A DNA stretch of 64,000 nt from Gymnogyps californianus (Eukaryota > Chordata > Aves > Accipitriformes > Cathartidae). The stretch is from positions 15,869,543-15,933,542 of the forward strand of contig NC_059476.1 of NCBI RefSeq assembly GCF_018139145.2, read 5' to 3'. Below the pieces are notes generated by a model. That model saw only the letters and a list, made by a program, of their open reading frames with translations. It was not told where the DNA came from and did not search any database. The position numbers were made by a program, and so were the translations under genes. This document shows, piece by piece, positions 14,451-29,600 of the stretch (position 1 is its first letter; each line of letters begins with the position of its first letter).

Positions 14451-14682
14451 ACAAAACTTGCCAATGGCACTTCCAGTATGATTGTGCCCAAGCAAAGAAA
14501 ACTGTCTGCAAGCTATGAGAAGGAGAAGGAACTCTGCGTCAAGTATTTCGAACAGTGGTCCGAGTCTGACCAGGTGGAGTTTGTGGAGCACCTCATCTCC
14601 CAGATGTGTCACTACCAGCACGGACATATAAACTCATACCTCAAACCCATGTTACAGCGGGACTTCATCACTGCACTGCCAG
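14451..14682 (+). CDS. BTRC: BTRC exon a (first in window): D-domain exon
   Basis: The acceptor is ctgtttacag and the donor is G|gtattt. The exon starts in phase 0 with TKLANGTSS and ends one base into the Ala codon of ALPA. It encodes the homodimerisation helices ([20 protein letters not shown], then the [21 protein letters not shown] segment). No start codon belongs here: the family continues upstream with residues that I could not find in the first 14 kb. Confidence 0.95.
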
Positions 14683-17600
14683 GTATTTCTGCAGGCAGAG
14701 GGAGCTTGCTCCTCCGTCTTGTCTTTCAGAAAACTATTCCACTCTGGCCTACCCTGCTGGAGAGGTCTCTTCTAGGGTCAGTTTGCAAAACAGATAGCTT
14801 TTGAATGAAAAGCTCTATATCGGTATGAAATGTAGTAATAATTTATTTTGTATTCCTGCTGTCTCTCAAGGCATGATCTAATACCACCATGGTTTGGCTA
14901 GGAGTAAATGATAGCTCATATATATATCGTAAGGATAGTCATCGCAAGCCACAGGGCAGGTAGCTGTACTCATAATGCCCACAACAATGCATGAATAACG
15001 AAAATTTTTAAAATTAAAACTACTACTCTTTCTGGTTGCTCAGCTGAGGTTTTCCCTTTTCTTACTTAGATTTTTTTGTCTCTCTTTCCTAGTAAAATAC
15101 CTTCCTGAAGACATTGCTTTGATTATGTGTTTATTGCTAATAGAGAATGGAGAACATAAGATCAAAGGATGGAAATGTTCTGTTTTTTGCACCTCTGTAG
15201 TGCTTTCCATTGAGAATATTATCCCAGCTGTTCTCAGATGTGACATTGGGTGTATCTCACAGAATGCACACATAAAGTAGTGTACGTGCAGTTTTGTATT
15301 GGGCATGTCTTATAGATGGGAAAACTGAGGCAGTAGGACATAAAATATATACAGCAATAGAGTTTCAGAACCAGACAGAAATTCCTGGCTCTTTGGTCTT
15401 TTTTTCAGACCATTAGATCATACCTCTGTAGATAGATAGATAGATAGTTAATAGATTAACATTCCCATGGCATAGGTCCTTAGTTTGAGATGGACCTGAG
15501 CAAGAAGTGCTACAGGTGTTGTCTCTAAATAGCTAGTTGAAGAGAGGAGTTTCTTGCCAAAAGCTTGTTCTGTGAACACCTTTGGAGAACTGCTGAACTC
15601 TGACAATTTGTTCAATCTAGTCATTTGATCATTCATCAGAAGGGATTTCTCAACATAAAGTTTAAGTTCTAGGGTTAAAAGATGGAAAAAAGCACGTTTA
15701 ACTTTGAATTGTACAAAGCATAAAGGCACTGCAGGAGTTTTGCTATGAAGTTAAATATGTAGACTCACTGGATTTTTAAGCTCATTGTGCCCAGTAATCA
15801 AATGGCTGTTGTAGCATTAAAAAAAAATCTTAGTTATGCTAAGTACCTGCTTTATGTTAGTTTTTAGTAGTCCAATGGCAATAATCTTGTGTACTTAGAG
15901 CAGCATTATAACTTGTGGAGCTGTTCTGTTTCAGAAAAATAGACAGTATTTTGAAAGTGCATTGGTTTCCCCACTTTTAAAGTAGAAGTATACATATAGT
16001 TACATACACAATTTTTCCATGTTCTTTCTCCACAAAGCTCCATCAAAGCAAGCCAACACATCTCGTTTGCACTAGCTTAATTTCATCCTACAGGCCTTTT
16101 TCTGAAAATTTTGGGCAAATGTTATAAATATTTTCAGAAGCATTCAAAATTTCCTAGCCATACCATATTTGTTAGTGGTCTTTTCACAGTTACCCAGGAA
16201 ACAGCTAATTTTACTATCTTAGAATGCAGAACAGATAGGAATCAGGCAGCTAATATGTGAGTATTTGAATAGGTGTGGGAACTGTGTGCTTAAATAATGT
16301 ATGTGCATCGATTTGCATATTTGCAAAGTGCTAATGTCCTAGTGAATATCGCTCTAAGGGAGAAAATTAATGTCAAGGAATTACACTGGCGCAGACTCTG
16401 CAGTCTGTGCAGGATGTCCTGAGTATAGGCAGGTTTCTAATGAGGGGAATGGGAAAGGGGAAGGTAAGAAACTGCCTAGGAAAGAGTAATGAACCTAAAA
16501 TTTTAAATTAAGTCACATAATAAAAAACCCTAAACTCTTTAAGTATTTTTTAGCTTTCTGAAATTCTCAAGTGTTCAGTATTCTGATTTCATTTTTACTC
16601 CTTCATTCTCTCTCCTGCTCTCCCCCTCGAGTGAGTAAAACAATAAAGCTACTTCAAAATCATGAGGCATCTTATCTTTGTCCTCCTAGCACTGTCCCAA
16701 AGAATGACCAGAATTAAAGGTAGTTTTAGATCATGAGCACATTTTACTAAGATAGAGTAAAATTGCCTCAGATTATTTTCCCAGTACTTTGAACAGAATT
16801 AAGGTTGTTTGAAAAATACAGCTTAACTGTGTACTTAAACTTTGTTCTGTTTCTGAAAAATAAGGTCTCTGCTTAGCATTTCCAAGCTGTTTAACATTTT
16901 TTATGAGGAAAGTCATTTTTATAAGGGTTTCATGTGTGAAATAACTGAAACATTCTTGTTGGTATGGAGGGCTGAAGGGCTAATCGTGTTTCACATCGAT
17001 TTAGCAAAAACTTTTGTGAGCAGAGATTTCTCTTTTTTAAGGAAGCAATGCTTTTTTAGATATATGTCTCAGTGAGTTGTGCTGTTCCTAAGAAGCAAAA
17101 TAATAAAATTGAGTTTGCAGCCAGGCCAAAATAGCTCTGCCCATCCACTTATCATGAATGTGAGGAGGAGAGGCCAAAATATTAGTATTCCCTCTCTGCG
17201 AAGTGTCTAGGATCAATGGCAAAGGATGACTTACGGTCATGGAAGTAGTTACAACACCTCATTGCAGCAAGATCTAAAGTGCAACTGCTGATGATCCAGA
17301 AAGGGCAGGTGGGTCAGAGGCAGACTTGTGGGTGAAGATTACTGTGCCCAGTTTATGCAGTGCAGCCCTGCTTCCTAAAGCCACCGGTTGTTCCCCCTAT
17401 GAAATAATCTCTTGCTGTGACGCTGCTGATGTAAAGCCACCAGTATGGATACTACACAGGCAGGCATTTGTAAATGTCCTGGTGGGTCTGTAAATGTCTG
17501 TGGGCCCATTGGAAGCAACACAGACTGGGAAAGCAAATAGGCCATTTCCACCCAGTGGAGAGAGCTCAGGGCTGCAGGTGTCAGGGTGGGGAAGCAGGAG

Positions 17601-20600
17601 GACACGATGTCCGTGTCTGCCCTACCAAATTGCGGAATTCCTGCAAATTCCTGTTCATGTTCGCTAAAACATTGTATCTCTCTTTCCATGAATTGCTGTA
17701 GGGTCAATCTAAATTTGCAAACACTCTTTTTTTTCTTTTTTAAAAGAATTTTGTACTGTATAAAATAATGGCTGTATATATCTTTTCAGATTAAATACAT
17801 AATAAAGGCTGCTGATGCTTTTATTTTGCAGGTTGACATCTAATTTTGCATCTATAAAGATAAGAAATGTCAGACCTCTTTCTGCGCTCTCTGGTTGTGC
17901 ATGGTATCATTCATGTGCTTTTTCTATGTATGAATGGAAGCATAAAATGCTGGGCAGAATGTCTCACCCAAAGTGTATTATAAATTTAGCAAGTTTGAAA
18001 GGAGTGAGAGGCGGCATGCTGAATTTTCTCATTTTCATGGATTGGGAGATAATTTTGAGATCTTTCGGTTAACGAAAACAAAAGTTGGGCCTTTTGTCTC
18101 TCATGAACTCTAATCAGAATCAGCTGATTACACCCCATTTGGGTTTGCAGACGTATGGACACGTGACTGTAAAAATGCACTCGCTGCTTTTTCTTTCCCT
18201 GTCACAAGCAGGGCCTGGTCTTTGAGGCTGTTTTTTTAAAAGGAACAAAAGATGTATTTAACTCTGTCCCAAATGTGAACCAGAGGGAAGATGCATGTAA
18301 TACCAATCTGCCATGCTTCCTTTTTGGTTGGTCTGAACATTATGCCTGAGGGATGATGGGGTCTAAACTACAACTTCCACAAACCCTCTGAAATTTGACC
18401 TGCGAAGTGAGATAATCTCTTCATGGTGTGTCTCACGTGAATTAAACAGCCTCCAAGAGAAGCTGTATTTATGCAACATCTCATTTAAAAGGCATCTTAC
18501 TTTCCTGAAGTCTTGCTGGTGATTAAATTTGAGTGGATAAGGGCACATTTTTACTGAATATATCCGTCCAGTTAAGAAAAGTAGCATAACCTTCCCTGGC
18601 CCTCAGCTACACAGACGTTACATAGGGCTGCTTGGTGCAAACCAGGCAATTTCTTTACATTTCACTCCAGCCATGTTGAAACAAAGCCAGTCCTGGTATT
18701 CACAGTGGAAAATATTTGCAAATTATACCATTTTGGTGCATATTTTTCCTCCACCCACTAAAATAAATGAAACTAGCAAACCTGCTTCACTTTCTCCTTA
18801 CACAGCTTCTCCTTCCTTCTCGACTTCCCTGTGCATCTGCATATCTTTCCCTCCCCCATATCTAAAGGTACCACTACCCTTCAGGGCACACATTGGGAAT
18901 ATATATTTTTTTCTTCATTACGTTTAAAAGCTACTGCTTTAGCAAAAACAGCTTTTGAGCCGTTGGAACATGAGAACAGCTGTAGCAGTGAGATGAGAAA
19001 TGGTCCTAATATAGAGAGATTTTGGGGGCTGTGTCGCTGAGTTGGAAATGCCATCCATAGAATATCCCCCTAGTGCTAAAACCCATCGAAATAGATTGGA
19101 ATGACTTCTTGGATTCTTTATTATTTTTAATGACTTGTTGTGTTATAGCCAAAGGAAGTTGGAGAACGCTGTTCACTCCTGAACTTAGCCGCAAATGCTC
19201 TTCTGTGCATTTGGTCCAGCTCTGCATGCAGAAGAGGAGATGGAAAGAGAGGGTATCTTTGTACTAGCAAGGGGAGTTGTTTTAAACTCCGTGTCTCCCC
19301 AGCAAATAATCTTTTTTTTTTTTTTTTTTTTCTCTCCCCCAGCTCGGGGATTGGATCACATTGCTGAGAACATTCTGTCATACCTGGATGCCAAATCGTT
19401 GTGTGCTGCTGAGCTGGTGTGCAAGGAGTGGTACCGGGTGACATCGGACGGCATGCTGTGGAAGAAGCTCATCGAGAGAATGGTCAGGACGGACTCCCTG
19501 TGGAGGGGGTTGTCAGAGAGGAGAGGATGGTGAGGGAACTGCATCTTCACCTCTTTTGCCCCCATTCAGGACAGTAGGTGCTGTGTGTTTCAAACCGTGT
19601 TTAAAGAGGGTTATTAGCACCCTGAAACATCATGTTGGTTCCAAACCTGACAGTTGCTTAAATCAAAATTTGGGTGTTGGGGAATTAGGGCATCATTTGG
19701 CTATCCAGGCAATGTGGGGGCTTTTTCCTCACCTTCCTCATCTGATCATGCTCTTATCCCACTGTGACAAGTGAGATATACAGACTGAGATTTTTACGCC
19801 CAGCTGTCATTCGGTTCAAATTAAGAAGCTGTGTACGCCCCAGGGGAACACTAAACTAGTCAGCAGTTCAGAGCAGAAGAGCTTTTTTAGGGGTGGCAGT
19901 GGGGCAGCATGTGCTATGAATTAGTTGTTTCCTGATAGGTCTGTTTGTTTTCCTCAGCAGATTTTCACTATTAGATATCTGTTTAATTTTCAAACTGGAA
20001 GCTGAGGGTAGGTACCACGGAGAATAGGGGACTTTAGAAATGCAGATAGATTAGTTAATAATCATCTGGAATAGGCTTACTACAATGTGGGTCTCACTCA
20101 AGTTTGAAGCTGCTCTGTTAACATTTCATTAGAACTTTCCCTCTCAGGGGTACGTCCTTTAATACATAATTTTCTTTTCCAAGGGTGTCCCTAGGATGTT
20201 GGCAGAAAGGAAGCTGGGTATGAATATTTCATAAACAAGATAAAAGTGACAGCTCAGGCATTTTGGTTGCTATTAAAAAGAAAAAGATACAGAGTTGCAA
20301 ACAAAGACTCCTGTTTTATGGTTAATTTTGTTATACTGTTTGTCTCAGGAAGTAAAGGCAAGTAAATCAGGATTATGAAACATCCTTTAAAAATAAATAC
20401 TATTTTGATCTGCTTCCAATAGTGTAATGTTTATAAAGAGTGTAAAATAAACACAAGCATGGCAGTGGTAACTTTTGCATTCCTTTTACTGCCTTGTTCT
20501 CTCCAGGACTTCTATTTTTGCTCTGTATCGTTGAGGTCACAGTAAGTCTGAAGAAGACCTTGAGAGGTTATTTAGTCCCTCCTGTTTCCCAAAGGCAGAG

Positions 20601-23600
20601 CCAGGTTTCTCTTAAGTCATCCCAGATGTTTGTCTAACTTGTTCTTAAAAACCTTCACTGATAGAGATTCCCCAGGCCTTGCCTGGGCAAGGAATTCCAC
20701 TGTTTCACTAACTTTAGTGTTAGAAAGATTTTCCTAAAATCCAGGCTGTCTGCCTAGCTACAGTTCGGCATGTTATATTTATCCTACACAGATACACAGG
20801 ACAGTTTCTCATTCTCCTTTTTGCAGTAATCTTTTCCATGCTGGAAGACAATCATGTTTCCTACGTTTTGGATGCACTAACCAACCATAATCCTGTGTTG
20901 TCTAGTCCTCTTGTCATTCTTGGTTTTCTCTGTTTAGCCGCTCCCCAATTACTCTACTCCATTCTTTGAGGATGGTGTAATCAGCTGGGTGTCTTACTTC
21001 TGCCAAGGCATCACCAGAGTTTGGTGGTGTGGAAAGCATTGCTTTGCATTCCGTATGGAGGACACTCCATTTTATGCTTTCCAGTAGAACATATGCTGTT
21101 TTTTTTAACAGTTGTGTAATACTGTTATAAAATTAATTACCCTTTCTGTGGAAGTTGTGCTTGGCCATTATTCCTCATCTTGCGTGCTTATGTTGTTACT
21201 CAGTGGTGAACTTGGCACTTGTCCTTATTGCCTTGGATTCTACTTACTGTTTGGTATTTCTCCATTTTGTCAGGAGCATTATGTATTTGATCTTGTCCTC
21301 CAAAGTGCTTGTAGCTTCTCCCAGCTTTGGTATCATTGGTCAGGTAATAAATGCACTCCTTGTTCCATTTTTTGTCATTAATGAAAATGCTCAATAGTGA
21401 CACATCTAGGACAGACTCCATGCAAGATCCCAGTTGCCATCCTGTTTGACAGAGCACCATTGGTAAACTGTGCTTTCCAGCCATTTGTGTGTCCACCCTT
21501 GAGCTCTTCCAAGATCATACTTCTCCTGCTAAGTCATGAGAATAGCCCGTGAGAAGAAATTAGGTCAGTTTGACATCGTATATTCTGGATTGATCAGTGT
21601 TGCCTGTTGTTTGTCACCGTGTCATCTTCTAGGTGCTTATCCAATTGACTGTGTGCTCTAGAACTGCTAAGCTGTCAAAGTTGAGTTGGACGGTCCACCA
21701 TTTCCTTGGTGGACCTTCTTCCCTTTTTTTAAAACGCAAGAGCTACATTTGTCGTCTTCCTGTTCTGTGGAACTTTACCTATTCTCTACATCTTGTCAGA
21801 GATCATAGCTGATAGTTCTCAGGTTGCTCCCTCCAGATTTTAGAAATAACGTTAGCACCAGTTACTAGTCATACAGACACATGACATTTCTAAAAAACAG
21901 TTGCAAAATCCTGCTTCTCATCTCAAAGAACAGTCACACCCTGTTACTGGACCTCTTCTTCAGGTTTACACTGTGTCCTGGAGGTTGCTTCGACACAACA
22001 GGAGCAAGTTGTGCCCTGTCGTTGAGATTGCCTTCTGATTAGCTCTAGAAGATACAACCGAAGGCATGGTGGGGTGGTAAAGAGAGGCAGACAAGAAATA
22101 TCCAGTGTAATTGCATCTCTGCCATATAGAGCTTTATAGCTTGTAATCAGTGCTAACGCTGTGCATGGCACAAGGAAGTGACTAACTGGACAGTTCAAAA
22201 TGATAGATGACTGGTGTTATTTGCTTACAGCTCCTCAGTTTGCACATGGGCTGCCTGATTTCAGCATTTGCAGCTTGTGCTTTACAACAGAAACACCCAG
22301 TTCCATAACATAGTAGCCTTCACCGACAGCTTGTCAGGGAGCAGTAAGGGTTACACAGATTTAGAGAAATATAAAACAGAAGCCCAAAATCTGGGCACAA
22401 TTCGTCCATCTGAATACTTGATTGAATTGGCCAGTCATCAAAACCTGCAAACAATAGTTCCTTTTATCCCAGAGCCACAGCACAATGGCCACTGGGATGC
22501 CGTGGAAATTCCAAGCAATCCTTTAGCTGAACTGTAAACAACTGACTCTACATGCGGCAAGGCAGGGCTTATAGGTAGCAACAAGACCTTGTATTAGGTC
22601 AGCTAGTAAAGTTGCAAACAATCGACACTTTTCAGGCACATAGGCTTGTATACAGATTTCGTAGACCTACCCCAAGTCATCCAGGATGTGTCCTAGGTAT
22701 TCTGTGTATCTCCAAAGCATTTTTTGTCTCCCTGGGCCAATAATTTTTATTTTCTTGTATGCAGTTCCAGACTGGTTCACAGTAAATAGGCAACCATCTA
22801 GTTAGCAGTTTGCCTGCATCCATGTGTCCCTTCCTCATGTGTATTTGTCCCCATATGAGTGGCTGCTGGTCACTGTATTTGAAGACTCAGGTGGTTGCTC
22901 TGTCCAAAGTGGAAAGCACCTTTCTCTCAAGTTGTACTTAAAGTACTTTATTTAAAGAATTATCAAAAGTTCTTTTCTTGTGCATTTGTTATTTTGTTTG
23001 TTCAGTCCTGTAGTTTGCTACTGCCTTATAAGCTAAAAATTTTGGTTCATTGTTGTGATTTCCCTAGTTCAAGTACATCAGGGCAGCTAATGTACCATCT
23101 CTCAAATGAGTTTCAAGGTATACTGTATGGAAAGGACAAGAGAGAAATGTGCAACGAAGTATTGAACAATTAATTATGCCATAATGGAGCAAGGGAGGGA
23201 GAAGTGGAGAGCTGGCCCAGTGTAAACTCTGTGCCTCTGATGCCAGGATTACACTCGGAGGCATTTGTGCCTCTCTCCATTTTGTGAGGCATGTTGCCAG
23301 GCAGAACAGCAGTTAGTACGCCCATGGTGGGGTTTACTAGCTTCCACACCGTGTTTGGTGGCTTCTTAACTTCAGGATGAGGAATTAAAGTTTTTTACAC
23401 AGCAGGTAGTGATTGCCGTTTATGGATTTTTTTTTGTAGCAAAAATCTAGCCTGGGATATGAGTATTCCAAATCAGTGTTGAAATGAGGGAGGCACCACA
23501 GATGAAATGTTGCTTCCCAAAATATAGTAGTAGCAGTAAAATGTCCATGTACCAAAACTGATACTGTTCCTGCCAATGCAGATAAAAGCTAGCCTTGAAT

Positions 23601-26600
23601 GCATAGTGAGTTTGAGGGTTCCTTGGCTTCTTTAATTTTCTTTGTATTGCGGGCATGAGCCATTCTCATCTGCTATTGAGTTGAATGGGCTCATGTCCGT
23701 AACAGATAATATATTTCCCTTCCCTGAGTGACTAGGCACAGATTTTTCATGAGTATTTCAGTGTCAAAATGCAACACTGACATGTTGCAGGGCAAACAAA
23801 CAAGGAACCACCCCGTCTAACTGAGTAAATTAAGTTTGAATATGAATCTGTCTGTGCTTTTCAACAGTGGTTACCCATTTGTAAAATGCCAGGAGGACTT
23901 CTCTCCAAAATGCTGAAACATGATTTGTGTTCAATGGGAGTGTTCTTTGTCTTCCAGGGGACAATATCTATTTAAAAATAAACCTCCTGATGGGACTGCA
24001 CCACCCAACTCCTTCTATAGAGCACTTTACCCCAAAATTATACAGGACATAGAGGTAAGAAACAGCTTCCAGATGTGGTGGGTTTTTTGGTTTTTTGGGT
24101 TTTTGTAAATCTCCCCGATTTATTCATGATGCTGAAATACTGACAATATTTCGTTCTAATGAAATATTTCATTAAATCTGGTGTGTCTGTGTTTGCCTGG
24201 AGTTTGTAGATCTGGGAGAGTTATATGAGGTCCCAGGCTTCGCTGCTCCCTTAGAGAGAGGATGAGTTGGATTGTTCAGTGAGCTGTTTGCAGATGGAGT
24301 CTCTACACCTTGCACGTCAGATGTCACGGCAGCACCGTACCATCTTGATTTTATCTGTTCCACAGTACTTTGCTCCACTGAGTGCAGATGGGACCTAATA
24401 AGATGTTATGGGCAGATATCAGGAACTGAGCCAGGGAGAAAGTGCATTGCTCAAGACTGCAGTCCTAAGACCCAGGGAAACAGGAAGCGACTGAGCATGG
24501 TTGCCTTGTATCTAGTGTGAACAAATGCCATGTTCTGGCAGTTTCCTAATGGCAAAAGTGGTGCTCAGGCACTGTTGTGACAAGTTAGTACAAGCACTTA
24601 GCTAGAGCTGAACTGAGACTTTCTCTTCAGTTGTTTAGTCATTGAGTCACAGAGGGTTAAAGGTTGGAGATGGAAAAAAGCTTTTAGGTCACTTCTTTCT
24701 CACCATTCCAGACAACACAGATGAGTTTAGCCACGATAGGTTTTCCAGGCCTTTGTCTGTTAATTGGTTTTATTATGTGTGTTGCTTCTTCTAGAAGGCA
24801 GTTATGTCATTGTATGGGCCTGATTGCAGGAAAAAGTGTGAAGAAAAGTATCTGCTGTCTTCTCAAGCAAACAAAAAAAGGGGAGATAGTTCCATGCTTT
24901 ATTTTTACTTCTCTTTTGTCTCCTGTCTATCCTCAAGACAATAGAGTCAAACTGGCGGTGTGGAAGGCACAGTTTACAGAGAATCCACTGCCGAAGCGAG
25001 ACGAGCAAAGGGGTTTATTGTTTACAGTATGATGATCAGAAGATAGTAAGTGGCCTACGAGACAATACTATCAAGGTGAGACTGCTCCAGAATGGCATCC
25101 TAATGGCATGTGGTGCCTATGCCATATATAATAGTGTCCTAATTTCAGTGACATCTACCCAATCACGTTAGTAACCTAGCCGCCTCTTTTCCCCACCTCA
25201 CACCTGCACAGCATGTATGCCTCTTTTATCTGGCAAGAGAGACCCTGTTTTCTTACAGACTTTGCTAGCAGAGTTTTTGTCCATCAGTAATTACAGGCTA
25301 TGTAATTACTGTGCCCTGTACTCTGATGAGACGGGTAGAACCAATGTTCATAGTAAAGCCAGTAATATCAAAGATGTTAATGTATTGCACCAAAGAGCCT
25401 TTAGAAGACTCTACAGGTGCCAGTAATGATGTTCTAACTGCACTATGGATGATGTGTTGTAGTAAAAACCAGACCAGTCAAACCAGTAAGTGCTGAAAGA
25501 TGAAAACCTTACTGAGCTGTCTGGTTTTGAATGTTTGCTATCTTAGATCTGGGATAAGAATACATTGGAATGCAAGCGAATTCTCACCGGACACACGGGT
25601 TCTGTCCTGTGCCTCCAGTACGATGAACGGGTGATTATTACTGGATCTTCAGACTCAACAGTCAGGTGTGTGCTCGTGATTTGGAGCTTTCGATTTGCCT
25701 CTAAGATTTTAGCCTTGCAAGCTGATGAAATGATCTTTTCTTAAATGTGTGCTGTTCAGTCGGTTCTGTGAAGTAGTTCAGCATATTTGTTCAGGAGTGT
25801 ACTGTCCTTGTTTATCAGATGTCCATGCAAATGGCTGTCAAGGAGAAATGAGAACCTAAGCAAAGGTCAGTCAAGGTCAAGATGACTTAGGAAGGCCATC
25901 TGGCATTTCACCGAGGTTTTGCATGTTTTAACACTCCCTGAGAATGTTTTAAATTCTTCTTGAGAATAACTTTTTAAAAGTTGGTTGAAGTTTTCAAAGC
26001 AAGTTTGAAGGTTTAGTCATCCATTGTCCCTTAATTTTAACAAAAGATGTATGACTAGATCTCCCATGACTTTTAATTAAATTTCAGCATGACGTTTGTT
26101 TTCATTCAATCTTTCTAACCTTGCTTTCCTTCCAGTCTCCAGCAAAAGGCTGGACACCTCAAGTCAGCACTTGTGGTGCATGTTGTGCAGATGTGAAGTC
26201 CACTAGACTTATTACAGGATCCCAGAGAGTCTAAGGCCTGCAGTGTAAATACAGGCACATATGAGTTAGTGAACTGTAATATGAACTTGGATGTGAAGGA
26301 GCAAGTCTGTCTTCTCCATGTTGTTGTATATTCTCTTCTTGTCAGAGTACAAACAATGCCCATGCGGTGAAGTTACAGACAACAAAAAGCTGTGTCAGTG
26401 GCCTTTTCTGAAGCTATTAGCATGTGTTCCTATGGCTGCAAGCTCCTCATGGTTATCACCGTGCTTGCATGTAAACTACCACTGTTAAGCTAATAACCAT
26501 TAAATTTAGTTCCTGACATGTGATGCATGCAGTCTTGTGATGCTAGATTTTGGAGTCCTATCATTAGTAGGAATCCAGAATTTCGGCAACACTGCCTGCC

Positions 26601-29600
26601 TGGGGACGGTGTGAGAACTGCACTGTGCTAAACAGATCGCAAAAGGAGAGGCTGATTTCTGTAACAAGCACTATCATCTTCCATATCAGGCCAGGCAGGC
26701 CAAATTGCAGACTGGCTACTTGCCCAGAAATACTTTGTTTCCCACTGTATCTATAAATGTTTGTGCAGACCCCAGAGGCACATAGGATGCATCACTTTTA
26801 TCCTTGGGTCTCCTCAGGAAGAGGGGCTTCATCCAGTAGACAGTACAGATGGGCTCTTAATGCTTCTGAGATCTCAGAGATGCACTTGTCCAAAGAAGTC
26901 AGTAGGTCTCCAGCTCCTGTTCAGTTTGGCAACCCTGTCTGCAAACTGCTCGTCTGTTAATGTCTCAGGTCTTTAGTCTGTGCGTTTTTCTCCTTTACAT
27001 TTTGCAATTGGAATGTAGTTTTCTTTCTCATTTATAGTCCATAAGTTGATGCACTTCAGCCTCCATAAGTTAGAAAATAAAACATTAGAAGTCTTTCTCA
27101 CATCTTGCCTTTTCTTACTGCTCGCCTTATTGGCAGAGGAAAGTTTTAACTTCTGCAGTGTCTGATGTGCCTGATGATACAGCCATTTTCTGCTCTCACG
27201 TAGTATCTGGGATACAGGTGTGATAGTGCCAAAAGAAATCTCTTTATGGAGGCTAAAAGAAGTTTGCCAACAGAATAGTCCAAAAGAAATATTCTTAAGG
27301 CTTAAAATCTTCAAGTCCTGGAAGTTCTGTATGAAGCCTTTGTCTAACTTTCGTCTTAAATTATCTTTCAGCTGAAACAGTTGGTTCCAATAACATTCAA
27401 CTGACATAAATGCTCTGTCTTAATTTGGGTATTCAGCACATTCCTGGAATGTAGCTGTGTACCAGATGCACTGCAGGGTAAATGCAATTCGTGGTGCAAC
27501 TTGTGGCAATTACTTATATTTGTTTGAAAAGCATTATCTTGTCTTCTGCTTCTGTATAAATTATCCTTTGAGTTGATAGTCCTGTGAGAGAGGTCAAAAA
27601 TTAAACCTGTCACTGAACTTGCGTCTCCACAGGTCATGATTAAGTACTCATTGACTGAAAATGGAGTGTGGTAGGCTGACACAACCAGGAAACATCAGTC
27701 TTTAAGGCCATCAATCTCGTACCTTTCCTCAGCACTAAATTCCCTTAATTAAAGAACGCTTTTTTCCTGGCTAGGTTATTTTTATGGTGTTAACTGCATT
27801 GCAGGGTTTTTGGCTGCTGGACTGTCTCAATGTATGCATAATCAACAGGTTTATATAATACATCTTTTATTGAACTATTTAATAGATGTAGATATAACTT
27901 GTGGTGTTTGCTTCTCTAATATTGCTAGAGAGTCAATTACCTCTCACCATCCCTCTCTCACTGTGCAGAAAATCCACTGTACAGTTTTTTAACTCTGTTC
28001 TCTCTGGTTTGAAATTTGAAACTGCAGGGTGTGGGATGTGAACGCAGGTGAGATGCTGAATACACTGATTCACCACTGCGAAGCAGTACTGCATCTCCGC
28101 TTCAATAACGGCATGATGGTGACATGTTCCAAAGACCGTTCCATTGCTGTGTGGGACATGGCTTCACCAACAGACATCACCCTGAGGAGGGTGCTAGTAG
28201 GGCACCGAGCTGCTGTCAACGTAGTGGACTTTGATGACAAGTACATTGTATCAGCATCAGGTGACAGAACTATAAAGGTGAGGTGTTTCAGAGGCTTTTT
28301 ATTTGCAGCACTGGGGTATTTAATGACCAAGAACAGTGACCAGACAGGGAAGATGGTCCTTGGCAGTTATTACACAGATCTTCCTTTAGAAGCAGTGTTC
28401 TTTCTGCTGCTCATTTCCACTCATCCCTCCTCCGTTGAGCTTGCACAACTTGTTTACAGAGCTGTATGGCAAATCAGATCCAGGTACAGATGCAGTTGAA
28501 AAAGGACTTTTTTTTCTGTGTTCTTTTTCGACTTGACCGCTTCCATAATCTGTTTCAGCATCAGTCATTCGAACAGTTGTCAGAGGGCAGCATGGGGGCA
28601 AAAGTGAAGGTGAGTGGACAGGAGTCACTTAAGTGTTACTGCTATGATCCCAATCTGCAGCATTAAAACTGAGGAAAATCGAGATCCTGTGTAGACTAAA
28701 TCATAGCCTGAGAGTGCTAAAGCCTCATTTTGGAAGCTAATTCTCATACGGTGTGGCAAAAATCTTCTGTGTACAGCGACCCAAGCTGCTAACAGTTGCA
28801 GACTATAGTCACAAGTCATTGGAGGGGTAGTTTTCCCAGTCTTAATGATAGCATCTTCAATTAAGAGCATTCTGGATGTACCTATATGTCATACAGATAT
28901 CAGCTTTTGTTAGTCTCTTCTTAATAATTTTGTCTCTGTGTGGTTCCCTCCCCGCTTCCTGTCACAGGTATGGAACACTAGTACCTGCGAATTTGTGCGC
29001 ACCTTAAATGGCCACAAACGAGGCATTGCATGTCTGCAGTACAGAGACAGGCTAGTAGTGAGCGGCTCTTCAGATAATACTATCAGGTGAGAGACACACT
29101 CCCTGTTGCAGAATTCTGTGCAAGTACGTTGTCTCTGATTCCCTGGGATGTGCAGAGGTTAGGCAACTGAAGTGCTCTGTACCCTTGTCGTTTTTGAAAT
29201 ATGCTTTCTTTGGTATAGAACATTGGGAACTACTGGAAAGAGATATTAGAAGCCTGTTTTACTGTGTTGTCTTTCATCCTCTGTATCTCAAGAGTCCCAT
29301 ACTAATCAACAAGTTGCATTGCTCTGACAATTCTGGTGTATGAAAGAGCTGGCAAGTACCACTTTCTGTGATGTCCTCTTGTGGTATTTTAATTGGGCTA
29401 TGTGTCTAGTTAAAGGGGTCAGATTTGCAGTAAGAGGCATTTAATCCTCTGCAGAAATCCTCCTGGGCTCTTGCCAAACTCTTCTTGTGGTACTTGGCAC
29501 CTGGTTAAGTTTGGAACAGCTGGTTTAGAGCATGAAGTTCAGTTTGCTGCCTTTTGCACTTCTCCAGCTGCCCTGGTTGCAATCTGAGATTTAACTCTTT

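Noticed and set aside
26973..27407. 144-codon minus-strand frame in a BTRC intron
   Set aside because: No recognisable domain and intronic composition; probably chance.
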